Notes: generated by a model not told the origin, from the letters alone. DNA of 64,000 nt from JABCPE02 sp963516675 (GCA_963516675.1 CAUQBH010000001.1:62001-126000); one strand, 5' to 3'; shown: positions 8,501-17,195, counted from the stretch's first letter. Translations and numbers: made by a program.

Positions 8501-9841
8501 ATAGAGACCGAAGGCGTTTCTATCGCTCAAGCCCTTTATATGCTGGGTGTAGAGCCTGTGAGGGATTCTTTCGGAAGAGTGGTAGATGTCAGACTAATTC
8601 CATCAAAAGAGCTGGGCAGACCGAGAATAGACATTGTCATTCAGACTTCTGGGCAGTTCAGAGATTTGGCAGCATCGCGCTTATTCCTTTTAACAAAAGC
8701 TGTAGAACTGGCAGCCAATGCAAAAGATGAAAACTTTGAAAACCAAGTAAGCGCTGGAAACATCGCCATAGAAAAAGAACTTGTAAATGCTGGGGTAAGC
8801 CCTAAACAAGCCCGTGAAATGTCCAACTATCGTATTTTCGGGGGACAACAAGGAAGATACGATACTGGAACTAAAGAAATGATGCTTGCAGGAGACAAAT
8901 GGGATTCTCAAAAAGACATCGCCGAAACCTACATGCACAACATGGGTGCTTTCTACGGAAACGAAAAAGAATGGGGAAAATACGAAAAAGGAATGCTAAA
9001 AGCAGCCCTGAAAAACACGGATATTCTCATCCATGCCAGACAAAATAACACTTGGGGCGCTCTGAGCCTTGACCATGTATTTGAATTCATGGGAGGAATG
9101 AACACCGCCATAAAAGAAGTCACAGGAAAAGACCCAGATGCCTATTTTGCAGATTACAGAAACCGCAAAAATATGCGTATGCAGGAACTGAAAGAAGCCG
9201 TAGGAGTAGAAGCCAGAGCGACTATTTTTAACCCTAAATACATCAAAGAAAAAATGAAAGGGAAAGCTTCCAGCGCTGGGCAGATTGCGGAAATTACCAC
9301 CAATATGTTCGGCTGGGAAGCCACACGCCCAGAGCTGATAGATGACGAAATGTGGAACGAACTCTACGAAACCTATGTAGAGGACAAGCATAATCTGGGC
9401 ATCAGAGAATTCATTCACAAAGAAAACGGAGCTTCCCTACAAACCGTAACAGCCGTAATGCTGGAAGCCACACGAAAAGGCATGTGGAAAGCCTCCGCGG
9501 AGCAGATTTCCAACCTTGCTTCTATGCACAATGGATTAGTAAAGGAATTCGGGGCTGAGTCTTCCTCTTTCTCTGCTAATAACGAGAAACTGCAAAACTA
9601 CATTACTGGGAAACTTCCTGAAAATGAAGCCAAAGAATACAAATCTGAGCTTCAAAAAATGAAAACAGGAAGCACCGAGGAAATCAACACCAAAGAAGGA
9701 AAAGTCCTGAAAAAAGAAGAAGTAAATCCAGAACAGGCGAAAGAAAAAATGCCGCTGAACGGACTGCTAATAGGTGGAGGAATTTTAGCTGCATTCATCG
9801 GGCTGCTGATTTATTTCAAGAAAAAAAGAAAAAATGAGTAA
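5543..9841 (+). CDS. hmuS: HmuS, CobN/Mg-chelatase-H-like giant chelatase subunit, membrane anchored
   Basis: A CobN-type protein of 1432 aa. In Porphyromonas and Bacteroides the HmuS homologue belongs to the haem-uptake operon and is proposed to remove iron from haem. Visible: an N-terminal membrane segment (residues about 7-24), CobN-type blocks including MIHFGTHGSLEFTPNKQVAL near residues 540-560 and IGNIGESIIAKRRTYATLI, later FGGQQGRYDTGTKEM and NTWGALSLDHVFEFMGG, and a C-terminal anchor GLLIGGGILAAFIGLLIYF followed by Lys/Arg. Both ends thus appear membrane-fixed with the bulk outside the cytoplasm (inference). Residues about 786-870 form a Lys/Met/Gly-rich insertion. No CobS/CobT or BchI/BchD partners are nearby, which argues against cobalamin or chlorophyll synthesis. 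Confidence 0.85.
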   Translation: MKNKKRILSIILGLLAVSLGYFAWSKWASATRIALVNFPNYQVSNMALSNEDSFIKFEDVPLDQLDKLKNYDFILAWGMGIKIDENQRNTIIKTAEKVPTHFVSVTSPENDISSLSESQSEKVDSYLSSGNKKNFQSFARYVRKYIDGKKFFAEEPEKVAEKKEDVFFHIDEKVAFSDIKAYEDYLKKNNLYQEGKPKIAIVSGIHDPFSGNKAHIDSIIVSLQKSGLNVYPFASFGKRVEFLEQINPDAVIYFPHGRLQMTNPEQTVDWLKEKNIPIFTPISVIQLEEDWLKDPMGMFGGFMGQTIVMPELDGAVYPYVLIAQEKRNDGMVVFKTIPDRLKKFTQIVNNFINLKKKNNQDKKVAIYYFKGQGQNSLVAQGLETSSSLYNFLKRMKSEGYNVDGLPENEADFQKLINTQGNVYNRNAMGSFDNFIQNGKPALINDAEYTDWLKNSVQTQMYEEVMKHNGAASEGFMGTKKDGKGYLAISRIVFGNVAILPQPPAALSTDDEFKVNHGVKEIPPHAYIGAYLWVQKGFKADAMIHFGTHGSLEFTPNKQVALSSDDWGDILVGAVPHFYYYTIGNIGESIIAKRRTYATLISYLTPAFMESEARTIFNELLDKINYYYKTQDEAHKKDISLQIKKIAVKMGLHRDLRLDSITSKPYSEEEIDKLENFAEEIATEKINGEFYTMGVPYSSDKISSTVLAMSTDPLAYSLAALDKISGKVTDQQLKRKTFFTENYLTPAKNIVLQILNGKAVNPDFIAATAKISVSEIEKAKELLTPQREMPYFVKKAMEKKMKSKNGELTEVEKQLKAGKIPEGMPEFVAKKLMEKVKRGERLGERPSFGGGKLKVSTPKAGQKPETNQIPKEQKERAMAILDIEQTINNVVFYKESLLKSPEIELKSFFNALNGGYVAPSSGGDAVANPRAVPTGRNLYAVNAEMTPSEMAWERGVKLAQNTIEEYRKNHKGEYPKKIAYTFWSSEFIETEGVSIAQALYMLGVEPVRDSFGRVVDVRLIPSKELGRPRIDIVIQTSGQFRDLAASRLFLLTKAVELAANAKDENFENQVSAGNIAIEKELVNAGVSPKQAREMSNYRIFGGQQGRYDTGTKEMMLAGDKWDSQKDIAETYMHNMGAFYGNEKEWGKYEKGMLKAALKNTDILIHARQNNTWGALSLDHVFEFMGGMNTAIKEVTGKDPDAYFADYRNRKNMRMQELKEAVGVEARATIFNPKYIKEKMKGKASSAGQIAEITTNMFGWEATRPELIDDEMWNELYETYVEDKHNLGIREFIHKENGASLQTVTAVMLEATRKGMWKASAEQISNLASMHNGLVKEFGAESSSFSANNEKLQNYITGKLPENEAKEYKSELQKMKTGSTEEINTKEGKVLKKEEVNPEQAKEKMPLNGLLIGGGILAAFIGLLIYFKKKRKNE

Positions 9842-9849
9842 TTCCTAAA

Positions 9850-9890
9850 AAAACTGTTTGGAGTGCGAGCCGTATTCCAAACAGTTTTAT
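9850..9890 (+). terminator. Intrinsic terminator of the hmuY-hmuS operon
   Basis: AAAACTGTTTGGA (9850-9862) pairs with TCCAAACAGTTTT (9876-9888): a perfect 13-bp stem with a 13-nt loop, followed by ATTTTTAATTTT. Confidence 0.85.
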
Positions 9891-9981
9891 TTTTAATTTT
9901 AAACTTAATAAATTTATAATTTTCGTTCATATTTGAAATTTCAATTTTATATTTGTGCGTATTAAATCCTAAAACATTTTT

Positions 9982-11076
9982 ATGAAACTAAAAGTCATTT
10001 TCCTTTCACTACTGGCATCTTGTAGTGTTTTTGCACAAAAATCAGACATCTGGACTTACTTTTATGACGATGAAGAATATCTTTTCGGCTTTAAAAACAA
10101 CAAAGGAGAAGTGATGATAGAACCCAAATTCAAGGGATTTACTTCGGCCAATAAGTTTGACAAAATCGCTGCTTTTATGGAAGAAACCAATGGAGAATTT
10201 AGCAGCTACTACATGCTGAAAAACGGAAAAAAATTCGGAAAAGACAGCCTTTATGTCTTTGATATGGCATTTGACTGCGAAAATGAAGGTTTCATCAAAT
10301 TCCGAGACCCAAAAACGGGAAATGTCGGCATGTTTAACGCAGCAGGAAAAGCGGCTATCCCAGCTCTATACAATGATATGACGCCTTTTGAAAACGGACT
10401 TTCTGTTGCTTTAAAAGGAGCGAAACTAATGAAAGATAGCGATGATGATGAACATCCCTACTGGGCGGGCGGAGAAAACCTTCTTATCAACACTAAAAAC
10501 GAGGTTTTGGTTAAAAATTTCCAAGATGACCAGCTGGTTCTGGACTTCCACTCACTCCGTATCCAGAGCCAACCTGAAAAATCTGCAGAAAGAGTTAGTT
10601 TTCTGGGAACAAATGGGAAATATTATTCCTTCATTGACAATGAAAAATTATTTGAAAACTTCCTAAACCAAAAGTTTTTCAAAAATCTAAGCAAAAAAAG
10701 CATTCTAAAAAATTCATATGAAAAAATCGTCTATTGGGACGAAGAAAAAGGCTGGATATCACAACCTGCAAAAGATTTTTTAGAAAAAAATCATGCTATC
10801 TTATTAGAAAGGCTGGAAGGCTACAAGAACAAGAAAAATGTGCAAATCATGGTAGAAAACTATACTCCACTTACCGAGGATATAGAGCAAAAAATCCAGC
10901 ATCATTATAATAACTGCGGCAGAAGAAACATGTCTAAATATCCTTTTTTCAGCCTTGTTATCACAAATCATGACGAGAATGGAAAATTCCGTCACCAAGA
11001 CCTTTTTAGTTTTTTAAGAACCGAAAAAGGCATCAAATTTATCAGTTGCTCGATAAGAAACCACACTTTGAAGTAG
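9982..11076 (+). CDS. Secreted WG (KWG) repeat-containing protein
   Basis: 364 aa with a signal peptide (MKLKVIFLSLLASCSVFAQ). It has degenerate WG-type repeats such as FGFKNNKGEVMIEPKFKGF and VGMFNAAGKAAIPALYNDM, a beta-rich repeat common in Bacteroidota exported proteins. The C-terminal 200 residues are not recognisable. A TATATTTG -7 element lies at 9948-9955. It sits between the hmuS terminator and the next membrane-protein gene (7-bp gap), so it probably starts a second transcript. A role in haem uptake rests on position only. Confidence 0.65.
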   Translation: MKLKVIFLSLLASCSVFAQKSDIWTYFYDDEEYLFGFKNNKGEVMIEPKFKGFTSANKFDKIAAFMEETNGEFSSYYMLKNGKKFGKDSLYVFDMAFDCENEGFIKFRDPKTGNVGMFNAAGKAAIPALYNDMTPFENGLSVALKGAKLMKDSDDDEHPYWAGGENLLINTKNEVLVKNFQDDQLVLDFHSLRIQSQPEKSAERVSFLGTNGKYYSFIDNEKLFENFLNQKFFKNLSKKSILKNSYEKIVYWDEEKGWISQPAKDFLEKNHAILLERLEGYKNKKNVQIMVENYTPLTEDIEQKIQHHYNNCGRRNMSKYPFFSLVITNHDENGKFRHQDLFSFLRTEKGIKFISCSIRNHTLK

Positions 11077-11083
11077 AGAAAAA

Positions 11084-11761
11084 ATGCAGTTAGTTTTAAA
11101 TATTTTATTGGTCTTTATCCTCATCAATGCCGTACTGAAATTCAGTTTTTGGAAACTCTGGCAAGTCGCGGCAGCTGCGGTTTTGTCGGTCGTGTTTCTC
11201 TTTTGGGCTTATCCGTATGCCATGGAACAGTCGCAAGTAACGATACAAAACGCCCTCGAAACGCCTTCTATCCTAAGCAATATCACGGTGCTGGTAACCA
11301 TAGAAGTCTCCCTCTGTCTTGCCTTTTGTTTCTCCGAGCTGAAAGGACTTTTTTTCACAAAGAAAAACCGATGGGACACCTTCCTAAAAGCCTGCCCTGC
11401 CCTGCTGATGTTTCCTGTTTTGTTTTATCTCCTTACACAGAGCTTTTTTTACTTTTCAGGAATGGATTTTTTCACCATTACCATGCTGTTTTCGGCAGGT
11501 TCGGCGCTGTTCATCATCGGTGGAGCGTGGTGCATCCAAGCGTTTTTCCCTGAAAGAGATTTCCGCATCGAGGTTCATCTGCTTACCAGCTTGTTCATCG
11601 GTATTTTAGGATTGATAATCACTTCTAGCAGCAATCTTATCTATGTTCCCAAAAACGAACCTATTTCTTTCAAGTTCTTAGGAGTTTCTTTTATCTTATT
11701 TATTGTAATTTTTATCTTAGGAATGATGATAAATAGATGGTATTGGAAATTAAAGAAATAA
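11084..11761 (+). CDS. Polytopic inner-membrane protein in the hmuT position
   Basis: 225 aa with about six hydrophobic helices, for example LVLNILLVFILINAVLKF, VTIEVSLCLAFCFSEL and FLGVSFILFIVIFILGMMI. No catalytic motif is seen. It precedes an ExbB-like and a DUF2149 gene, the order in which hmuT, hmuU and hmuV follow hmuS in Porphyromonas. I assign it to the haem system by position, not by recognised sequence. It begins 7 bp after the WG-repeat gene, so the two are probably co-transcribed. Confidence 0.6.
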   Translation: MQLVLNILLVFILINAVLKFSFWKLWQVAAAAVLSVVFLFWAYPYAMEQSQVTIQNALETPSILSNITVLVTIEVSLCLAFCFSELKGLFFTKKNRWDTFLKACPALLMFPVLFYLLTQSFFYFSGMDFFTITMLFSAGSALFIIGGAWCIQAFFPERDFRIEVHLLTSLFIGILGLIITSSSNLIYVPKNEPISFKFLGVSFILFIVIFILGMMINRWYWKLKK

Positions 11762-12120
11762 AAATTAAATCAAACAATCTATAAAAAATCAAAATTATAA
11801 TAGAAACACATTAAATCAATATTAAAATTTTAAAAAAACAAGATAATAAATTAAAAACACATCTACAAAAACAGTAAAGACAGATAATAAATTCAAAAAT
11901 ATATATAGAAAACTTTATTTATATCTATAAAAATAAAAAAATAAGATGAAAATATTAAAAAATAAGATATAAAATTTAAATTATCATCTAATAAAATAAC
12001 AAAGTAAGATAACTTTTCAGATTTCATTTAAAATTTAAAGTAAAACAATATAGTTTATCTAATCAATAAAGTAAAATTTAATCATAATCAAATAAAAAAT
12101 AGAAACAATCAGTTATAAAA
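11762..12120. other. A-rich, G-poor 359-bp spacer between the hmuT-like and hmuU-like genes
   Basis: No open frame, hairpin terminator or convincing promoter is visible. The plus strand is dominated by A with very few G. The short motif AGATAA or AATAAGAT recurs loosely near 11840, 11881, 11941, 11962 and 12005. In a genome with short gaps this is an unusually long low-complexity gap inside a functional gene set. Confidence 0.6.
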
Positions 12121-12723
12121 ATGGAAACAATATCAAAGGTTTTATTCTGGGTAGCAAATAGTCTTCTTATTCCAGATGTTATTATTCTTCTAATACTTTT
12201 CGTTCGTGCTCTTCTTCTATTGGGAAGTTTTTACAATCAATTTGTAACCAAATTCAAGAACGATAAAGCTCTGGACAACGCAATAAAAAAACTATCAGCC
12301 GAAAATATAGAAGAGCTGAGAAACCTTCTCCCAAAGAAAGACAACTCGCTCTACATCCGCTATCTCCGTGACCTGCTTTCACATCCGCCGAGCGATGCCT
12401 ATGCAGATTTTATGATTTCTAATTTTGAAAACGAAGCCGAAAAAGATATCGCAACTTCTAAACTACTCGCAAAAGTAGGGCCAGTATTAGGACTTATCGG
12501 AACGCTTATCGCGATGAGCCCTGCCCTCACGGGACTTTCTTCGGGTGACATCTCTGGAATGGCTTACAACATGCAGGTGGTTTTCGCTACTACGGTGGTG
12601 GGCTTGGTCATCAGTTTAATCGGGATGATTACCCTGCAATTTAAGCAGAGATGGTACGCCAAAGACACCAACAATCTGGACTATGTAGCACAAATTCTAA
12701 CCCAAAACAAAGGCAAGATATGA
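12121..12723 (+). CDS. hmuU: MotA/TolQ/ExbB-type proton channel protein (HmuU-like)
   Basis: 200 aa. An N-terminal hydrophobic helix is followed by a cytoplasmic segment and then the family core ATSKLLAKVGPVLGLIGTLI, with Pro and Gly in the conserved order, and MQVVFATTVVGLVISLIGMI. Such channels couple proton flow to outer-membrane transport or other periplasmic work. Its stop overlaps the start of the DUF2149 gene (ATGA at 12720-12723), which indicates translational coupling. Together with CobN-like HmuS this matches the hmuU/hmuV pair of Bacteroidota haem operons. Confidence 0.8.
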   Translation: METISKVLFWVANSLLIPDVIILLILFVRALLLLGSFYNQFVTKFKNDKALDNAIKKLSAENIEELRNLLPKKDNSLYIRYLRDLLSHPPSDAYADFMISNFENEAEKDIATSKLLAKVGPVLGLIGTLIAMSPALTGLSSGDISGMAYNMQVVFATTVVGLVISLIGMITLQFKQRWYAKDTNNLDYVAQILTQNKGKI

Positions 12724-13064
12724 GAAACAAACGCCGAAGAGTTCCTATTTTCAAGCGAGAAGAAGACACTGACCCGCTGAGTGTAGTGGTCAATCTGTTC
12801 GATGTAGCGATGGTTTTTGCCGTTGCCCTGATGGTCGCTATGGTAATGAATATGAACATGACCGAAGTTTTCAGCAAAGAAGACTTTACCGTCGTGAAAA
12901 ACCCTGGGAAAGACAACATGGAAATCATCTCCAAAAAAGGAAACAAGATAGAAAAATACACGCCTTCCACCGACCAAAACAACTCCCAAAACAAAACCAA
13001 AGGGAAAAAAGTAGGAACAGCCTATCAGCTGGAAGACGGGCAAATCATCTATATAGAAGACTAA
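12720..13064 (+). CDS. hmuV: DUF2149 protein (HmuV-like, ExbD-like partner)
   Basis: 114 aa from the ATG that overlaps the hmuU stop. The N-terminus is basic (MRNKRRRVPIFKREED). It is followed by DPLSVVVNLFDVAMVFAVAL and one membrane span carrying an Asp, and then a short hydrophilic tail. This layout, one span near the N-terminus and a small outside domain, resembles ExbD/TolR. DUF2149 genes usually sit beside ExbB-like and CobN-like genes. The longer upstream frame (from 12651) lies inside hmuU and is not used. Confidence 0.78.
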   Translation: MRNKRRRVPIFKREEDTDPLSVVVNLFDVAMVFAVALMVAMVMNMNMTEVFSKEDFTVVKNPGKDNMEIISKKGNKIEKYTPSTDQNNSQNKTKGKKVGTAYQLEDGQIIYIED

Positions 13065-13097
13065 TTTTGCTCATTTGAGAATAAAACGCTAAATTCG
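13065..13097 (+). promoter_or_regulatory. Promoter of fsa (TTTTG-N20-TAAATTCG)
   Basis: TTTTG at 13065-13069, 20 bp, then TAAATTCG at 13090-13097, one mismatch to TAnnTTTG. The ATG is 24 bp downstream. Confidence 0.5.
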
Positions 13098-13120
13098 TAC
13101 CCTTTTTAAAATCAAGAAAG

Positions 13121-13774
13121 ATGAAATTTTTTATTGACACAGCAAATTTAGAACAAATCAGAGAAGCCCAAAATCTTGGTATTTTGGATGGAGTTACAAC
13201 CAATCCTTCCCTTATGGCAAAAGAAGGAATCAAAGGAAAAGAAGCTATTCTACAGCATTATAGAGATATCTGCGAAATTTCAGATGGAGATGTAAGCGCC
13301 GAGGTGCTCTCTACTGATTACGAAGGTATAATAAAAGAAGGGAAAGAACTGGCAGCCCTACACAAGCGAATAGTAGTAAAAATCCCAATGACCAAAGATG
13401 GAATAAAAGCGATAAAATATTTCGCTGATAATGGGATAAAGACCAACTGTACTTTGGTCTTTTCTGCTGGGCAGGCTCTTTTAGCAGCAAAAGCAGGCGC
13501 TACCTATGTTTCGCCTTTTTTAGGGAGATTAGATGATATTTCTACAGACAGCATCCAGCTGATAGAAGACATCCGAGTAATCTACGACAACTATCTATTT
13601 GAAACTAAGATACTTGCAGCCTCTATCCGAAACCCTATGCATATCATAAATTGTGCTAAAATAGGTGCAGATGTGGTAACTTCTCCTCTTGCTTCTATTC
13701 TGAATCTTTTGAATCATCCTTTGACTGATAACGGATTGAAACAATTCATCGCTGATTCTAACAAACTACAATAA
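13121..13774 (+). CDS. fsa: Transaldolase / fructose-6-phosphate aldolase (short MipB/TalC type)
   Basis: 217 aa, the length of the short single-domain transaldolase family, a cytoplasmic TIM barrel of the pentose-phosphate pathway. The signature MKFFIDTANLEQIREAQNLG, then DGVTTNPSLMAKEG, is at the N-terminus. The Schiff-base Lys lies in RIVVKIPMTKDG (residue about 86). Whether the activity is transaldolase or F6P aldolase cannot be told by eye. It has its own promoter and ends at a bidirectional terminator. Confidence 0.92.
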   Translation: MKFFIDTANLEQIREAQNLGILDGVTTNPSLMAKEGIKGKEAILQHYRDICEISDGDVSAEVLSTDYEGIIKEGKELAALHKRIVVKIPMTKDGIKAIKYFADNGIKTNCTLVFSAGQALLAAKAGATYVSPFLGRLDDISTDSIQLIEDIRVIYDNYLFETKILAASIRNPMHIINCAKIGADVVTSPLASILNLLNHPLTDNGLKQFIADSNKLQ

Positions 13775-13776
13775 AC

Positions 13777-13810
13777 AAAAAAGTATGAGCGAAAACTCAT
13801 ACTTTTTTTA
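13777..13810 (+). terminator. Bidirectional terminator between fsa and the HhH gene
   Basis: AAAAAAGTATGAG (13777-13789) and CTCATACTTTTTT (13796-13808) form a 13-bp stem with a 6-nt loop. A and T tracts on both sides serve both convergent genes. Confidence 0.85.
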
Positions 13811-13816
13811 TTACAA

Positions 13817-15127
13817 TTATTTCAAATACATTTTCATTTTTGTAATTTCCTCAGGAGTGGCTTTTATCTTCTTAAAAATCTCCTTTTCTGATGGGAAACT
13901 TACTCTATAGAAAATAATTTTTTCGCCGTATTTTCGAAAATATGGATGCGTTTTCAGGAAATCCTCTGGAGCATCTGTGATGGTGTATTTCTGGATTTTA
14001 GAAACATCCATTGGGCTGGTGGAAATTAAATTCCCTGCTAAGTCTTTATCCACATTATAAGTTTCCAAAATCTGCTGTTTATCGGCAAATCCACCTAACT
14101 TTTTTCGGTATCCTAAATAGCTTGCCGCTGCCTTTTCATTAAACCCAAATTCTACCAACTGTTTGAAAGTAATGCTGTTCAGGTCTATTTTAGAGAAATC
14201 TGTTTTGGCTGGTGACACAGCTTTGGAAGGTTCTTCTTTTTCTCGGATTTGTAGTTTTATCCAAGGTTTCAGCTCTTGAAATTTTTCCGCCGAAATCACA
14301 AAACATTTCTCAATATCTTCCAGACTTTTAAAACTTCCTTTCAGATTTTTATCTCTGTAATTTACGATTACTTGGGCTTGTTTTTCTGTAAAACCTAATC
14401 TTTGCCAGCCCTGGGCATCTAGAGTATTTGGGTCAAAATAGCTGTATTCTATTTTAGATTTATTTTCTTTCGGTTTTGGAGCGAAATCAGGCGCGGTTTC
14501 AGGCAAAATCAAGTAAGGTGCCAGCCGTTGGTAATTTTCTGGGCTGATGATGAAACATTCCCTAAACTTCTCCTTGCTTCGGAAACTTCCACCGAGATAG
14601 TTTTTGTATTTAATAATCGCTTCAGCTTGTTTTTGGGAAAAGCCCATATTCTCCCAATCTTTCGCTGAATAGGAATCAGGATTAAATTTCCCTGATATTT
14701 TTAGTTCTTTCTTGGTAAAAGAATTCTCAAAATTATTTTTCTTATTAGTTTTCTCTGGAAGCAGAATATACGCCTCTATTTCCGCGAATTTTTCAGGAGA
14801 AATGGCGTAGCATTTTGCCAGCTGTTCCTTTGAGAGAAATTCTCCGCCGACCAGCTCTTTGTAGTTTAGAATGGTTTTGACCTGCCGTTCTGTAAAACCA
14901 AGATTTTTCCACTGCTCTGCGGTGAGTTCATTTGGGTTAAATTCTGATAAAACCAGCTCATTTTCTGCATTTTGATTTACAAATTCTACAACGATAGGCT
15001 CGTGCTTCTCAGTGTTTTTAAACCAATAAAAAACCAACTGAAAAACCAAAATAAGGATTCCTAAAATCCCTAAACCTATAAACTGGTTTCGCCGCATCCG
15101 AAAAGGTAATTTTGGAAAATTTCTCAT
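13817..15127 (-). CDS. Membrane-anchored helix-hairpin-helix (ComEA-like) repeat protein
   Basis: 436 aa. One N-terminal membrane span (FIGLGILGILILVFQLVFYW, residues about 16-35) is followed by four repeats of roughly 70-80 residues. Each repeat carries a pattern such as LGFTERQVKTILNYKELVGG, FKSLEDIEKCFVISAEKFQE and a closing Leu-rich strand. This helix-hairpin-helix module is ComEA-like and binds DNA in competence proteins. A role in DNA uptake or recombination is possible but not shown. Multi-HhH proteins of this type are common in flavobacteria. Confidence 0.75.
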   Translation of the reverse strand: MRNFPKLPFRMRRNQFIGLGILGILILVFQLVFYWFKNTEKHEPIVVEFVNQNAENELVLSEFNPNELTAEQWKNLGFTERQVKTILNYKELVGGEFLSKEQLAKCYAISPEKFAEIEAYILLPEKTNKKNNFENSFTKKELKISGKFNPDSYSAKDWENMGFSQKQAEAIIKYKNYLGGSFRSKEKFRECFIISPENYQRLAPYLILPETAPDFAPKPKENKSKIEYSYFDPNTLDAQGWQRLGFTEKQAQVIVNYRDKNLKGSFKSLEDIEKCFVISAEKFQELKPWIKLQIREKEEPSKAVSPAKTDFSKIDLNSITFKQLVEFGFNEKAAASYLGYRKKLGGFADKQQILETYNVDKDLAGNLISTSPMDVSKIQKYTITDAPEDFLKTHPYFRKYGEKIIFYRVSFPSEKEIFKKIKATPEEITKMKMYLK

Positions 15128-15166
15128 AAAAAAAATAAAAGCCTCTAAAAAGAGGCTCTTTGTTTA

Positions 15167-16171
15167 TTATAATGTCGCTGAATGAGCCAGCAAATCTGTC
15201 AGTTTGTTAGAGTATCCTGTCTCATTGTCATACCAAGATACCAGCTTCACGAAGTTAGGAGAAAGCATAATTCCTGCTCCTTTATCGAAGATAGAGGTTC
15301 TCTTATCTCCTATAAAGTCCTGAGATACCACAGGATCTTCTGTATAGCCTAAAATTCCTTTTAATTCGTTTTCAGAAGCAGATTTGATAGCTTGAGAAAT
15401 TTCATCGTAAGAAGTTGCTTTTTCTAATCTTACCGTTAGATCCACCACAGAAACATCAGCAGTCGGCACTCTGAACGCCATACCTGTCAGTTTTCCGTTA
15501 AGAGAAGGAATCACTTTTCCTACCGCTTTAGCAGCACCAGTAGAAGAAGGAATAATGTTCAACAATGCTGAACGACCACCTCTCCAGTCTTTTATAGATG
15601 GACCATCCACTGTTCTCTGTGTAGCCGTAGTAGCGTGTACAGTAGTCATCAACCCTTCTACAATACCAAAGTTGTCATGAACCACTTTTGCTAATGGCGC
15701 AAGACAGTTGGTAGTACAAGAAGCGTTAGAGAAAATATTTTGGTCAGCTTTTAGTTCTTTGTGGTTTACTCCCATTACGAACATTGGCGTATCATCTTTT
15801 GATGGAGCAGAAAGAACCACTTTTTTCGCACCTGCATTTAGGTGGGCAGTAGCAGTTTCTTTTGTTAAGAAAAGTCCTGTAGATTCTACGATGTATTCCG
15901 CACCTACTTCATTCCATTTCAAGTTGTTAGGATCTCTTTCAGAAGTTACTCTTATTCTCTTTCCGTTTACAATAAGGTCGTTCCCTTCTACAGAAACTTC
16001 TCCTGCGAATTTCCCGTGAACTGAATCATATTTTAGCATGTACGCCATGTATTCAGCATTCACAAGGTCGTTAATTCCTACAACCTCGATGTTATCTCTT
16101 TCAACCATTGCGTTGAAAACTAAACTCCCAATTCTACCGAATCCGTTGATTCCTACTTTGATTTTTGACAT
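15167..16171 (-). CDS. gapA: Glyceraldehyde-3-phosphate dehydrogenase, type I
   Basis: Glycolytic enzyme that oxidises glyceraldehyde-3-phosphate to 1,3-bisphosphoglycerate with NAD. The 334-aa length is standard. The Rossmann motif INGFGRIG is at residues 8-15. The active-site block SNASCTTNCLAPL contains catalytic Cys152, and WYDNETGYSNKL is near the C-terminus. A minus-strand -7 element (TAAATTTG, complement of 16233-16240) lies upstream. Single-gene transcript divergent from panC. Confidence 0.97.
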   Translation of the reverse strand: MSKIKVGINGFGRIGSLVFNAMVERDNIEVVGINDLVNAEYMAYMLKYDSVHGKFAGEVSVEGNDLIVNGKRIRVTSERDPNNLKWNEVGAEYIVESTGLFLTKETATAHLNAGAKKVVLSAPSKDDTPMFVMGVNHKELKADQNIFSNASCTTNCLAPLAKVVHDNFGIVEGLMTTVHATTATQRTVDGPSIKDWRGGRSALLNIIPSSTGAAKAVGKVIPSLNGKLTGMAFRVPTADVSVVDLTVRLEKATSYDEISQAIKSASENELKGILGYTEDPVVSQDFIGDKRTSIFDKGAGIMLSPNFVKLVSWYDNETGYSNKLTDLLAHSATL

Positions 16172-16338
16172 GATGTTATAATTAAATTTAAAGTTTTCTT
16201 CTCATTATCTAAGGTCTGAAACTTGACCTGCACAAATTTACAAAATAAAGTCCAATAAAACGAGTTAAATTTAATATTTCATTTGGCATAATTTTTACTT
16301 TAATTTTTTCTAATTTTACCGAATATTATTTTATCATT

Positions 16339-17184
16339 ATGGAAATTATCAGAAACGCTAAAGATTTACAAATTTATATCGCTAATGCCAAAAACAAAGG
16401 GCTAAAAATAGGTTTTGCTCCCACAATGGGCGCACTACATGGCGGACACCTCTCACTCTACGAGAGGGCAAGAAAGGAAAATGATATCGTTGTTTCTTCT
16501 ATTTTCGTGAATCCTACTCAGTTCAACAATCCTGAGGATTTAGAAAAATATCCACGAACCATAGAAGCAGACATTGACCTTTTAGAAAAAACAAAAAATG
16601 TAGATGCAGTCTATACTCCATCCGTGGAAGACCTTTACCCTAATGGATTAGAGCGAAAAAGTTATGATTTCGATGGATTAGAAAACGAAATGGAAGGAAA
16701 ATCCAGACCTGGACATTTTGATGGTGTAGGAACTGTAGTGGAGGAGCTTTTCAGACAAGTACAGCCTGATAATGCCTATTTTGGTGACAAAGATTTCCAG
16801 CAGTTGGCAATTATCAAAAAATTAGTTCAAAAGCTACAACTACCTATTAACATTATCGGAATGCCTATTTTTAGGGAAGAGAGCGGGCTGGCGATGAGTT
16901 CCCGAAATATGAGGCTAAGCCCTGAACAAAGAGATAAAGCCAAACTTATCTATGCTACTTTGGTAAAAGCCAATGAAATGTTCAGAAAATCCAGCCTCTC
17001 TGATGTCAAAACATTTGTAGAAAAAACCTTTGAAGACTCTGATTTTGAGCTGGAATATTTCATTATCGCAGATGAAGAAACCTTGAAAGAAGCAGATAAA
17101 ATCGAAAACGGAAAGAATTACCGAGCGTTCATCGTTGTTTTGGTCGACGGAGTCCGATTGATTGACAATATCCACCTTGACTAA
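16339..17184 (+). CDS. panC: Pantothenate synthetase
   Basis: Joins pantoate and beta-alanine with ATP to give pantothenate, the precursor of CoA. 281 aa, the usual length. Visible are the HIGH-type motif GFAPTMGALHGGHLSLYERA, VSSIFVNPTQFNNPEDLEKYPRT, DNAYFGDKDFQQLAIIKKLV and the KMSKS-type segment GLAMSSRNMRLSPEQR. No panB or panD is adjacent. It is followed by a strong terminator. Confidence 0.97.
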   Translation: MEIIRNAKDLQIYIANAKNKGLKIGFAPTMGALHGGHLSLYERARKENDIVVSSIFVNPTQFNNPEDLEKYPRTIEADIDLLEKTKNVDAVYTPSVEDLYPNGLERKSYDFDGLENEMEGKSRPGHFDGVGTVVEELFRQVQPDNAYFGDKDFQQLAIIKKLVQKLQLPINIIGMPIFREESGLAMSSRNMRLSPEQRDKAKLIYATLVKANEMFRKSSLSDVKTFVEKTFEDSDFELEYFIIADEETLKEADKIENGKNYRAFIVVLVDGVRLIDNIHLD

Positions 17185-17195
17185 TTTCAAAAAAT

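Noticed and set aside
12651..12719. Longer N-terminus for the DUF2149 protein
   Set aside because: It overlaps the ExbB-like gene fully, and the ATGA overlap at 12720 is the natural start.
14046..14054. Perfect DnaA box TTATCCACA
   Set aside because: Single box inside the helix-hairpin-helix coding sequence with no partner. Another single box at 24475-24483 is inside glmS. Both are likely chance matches.
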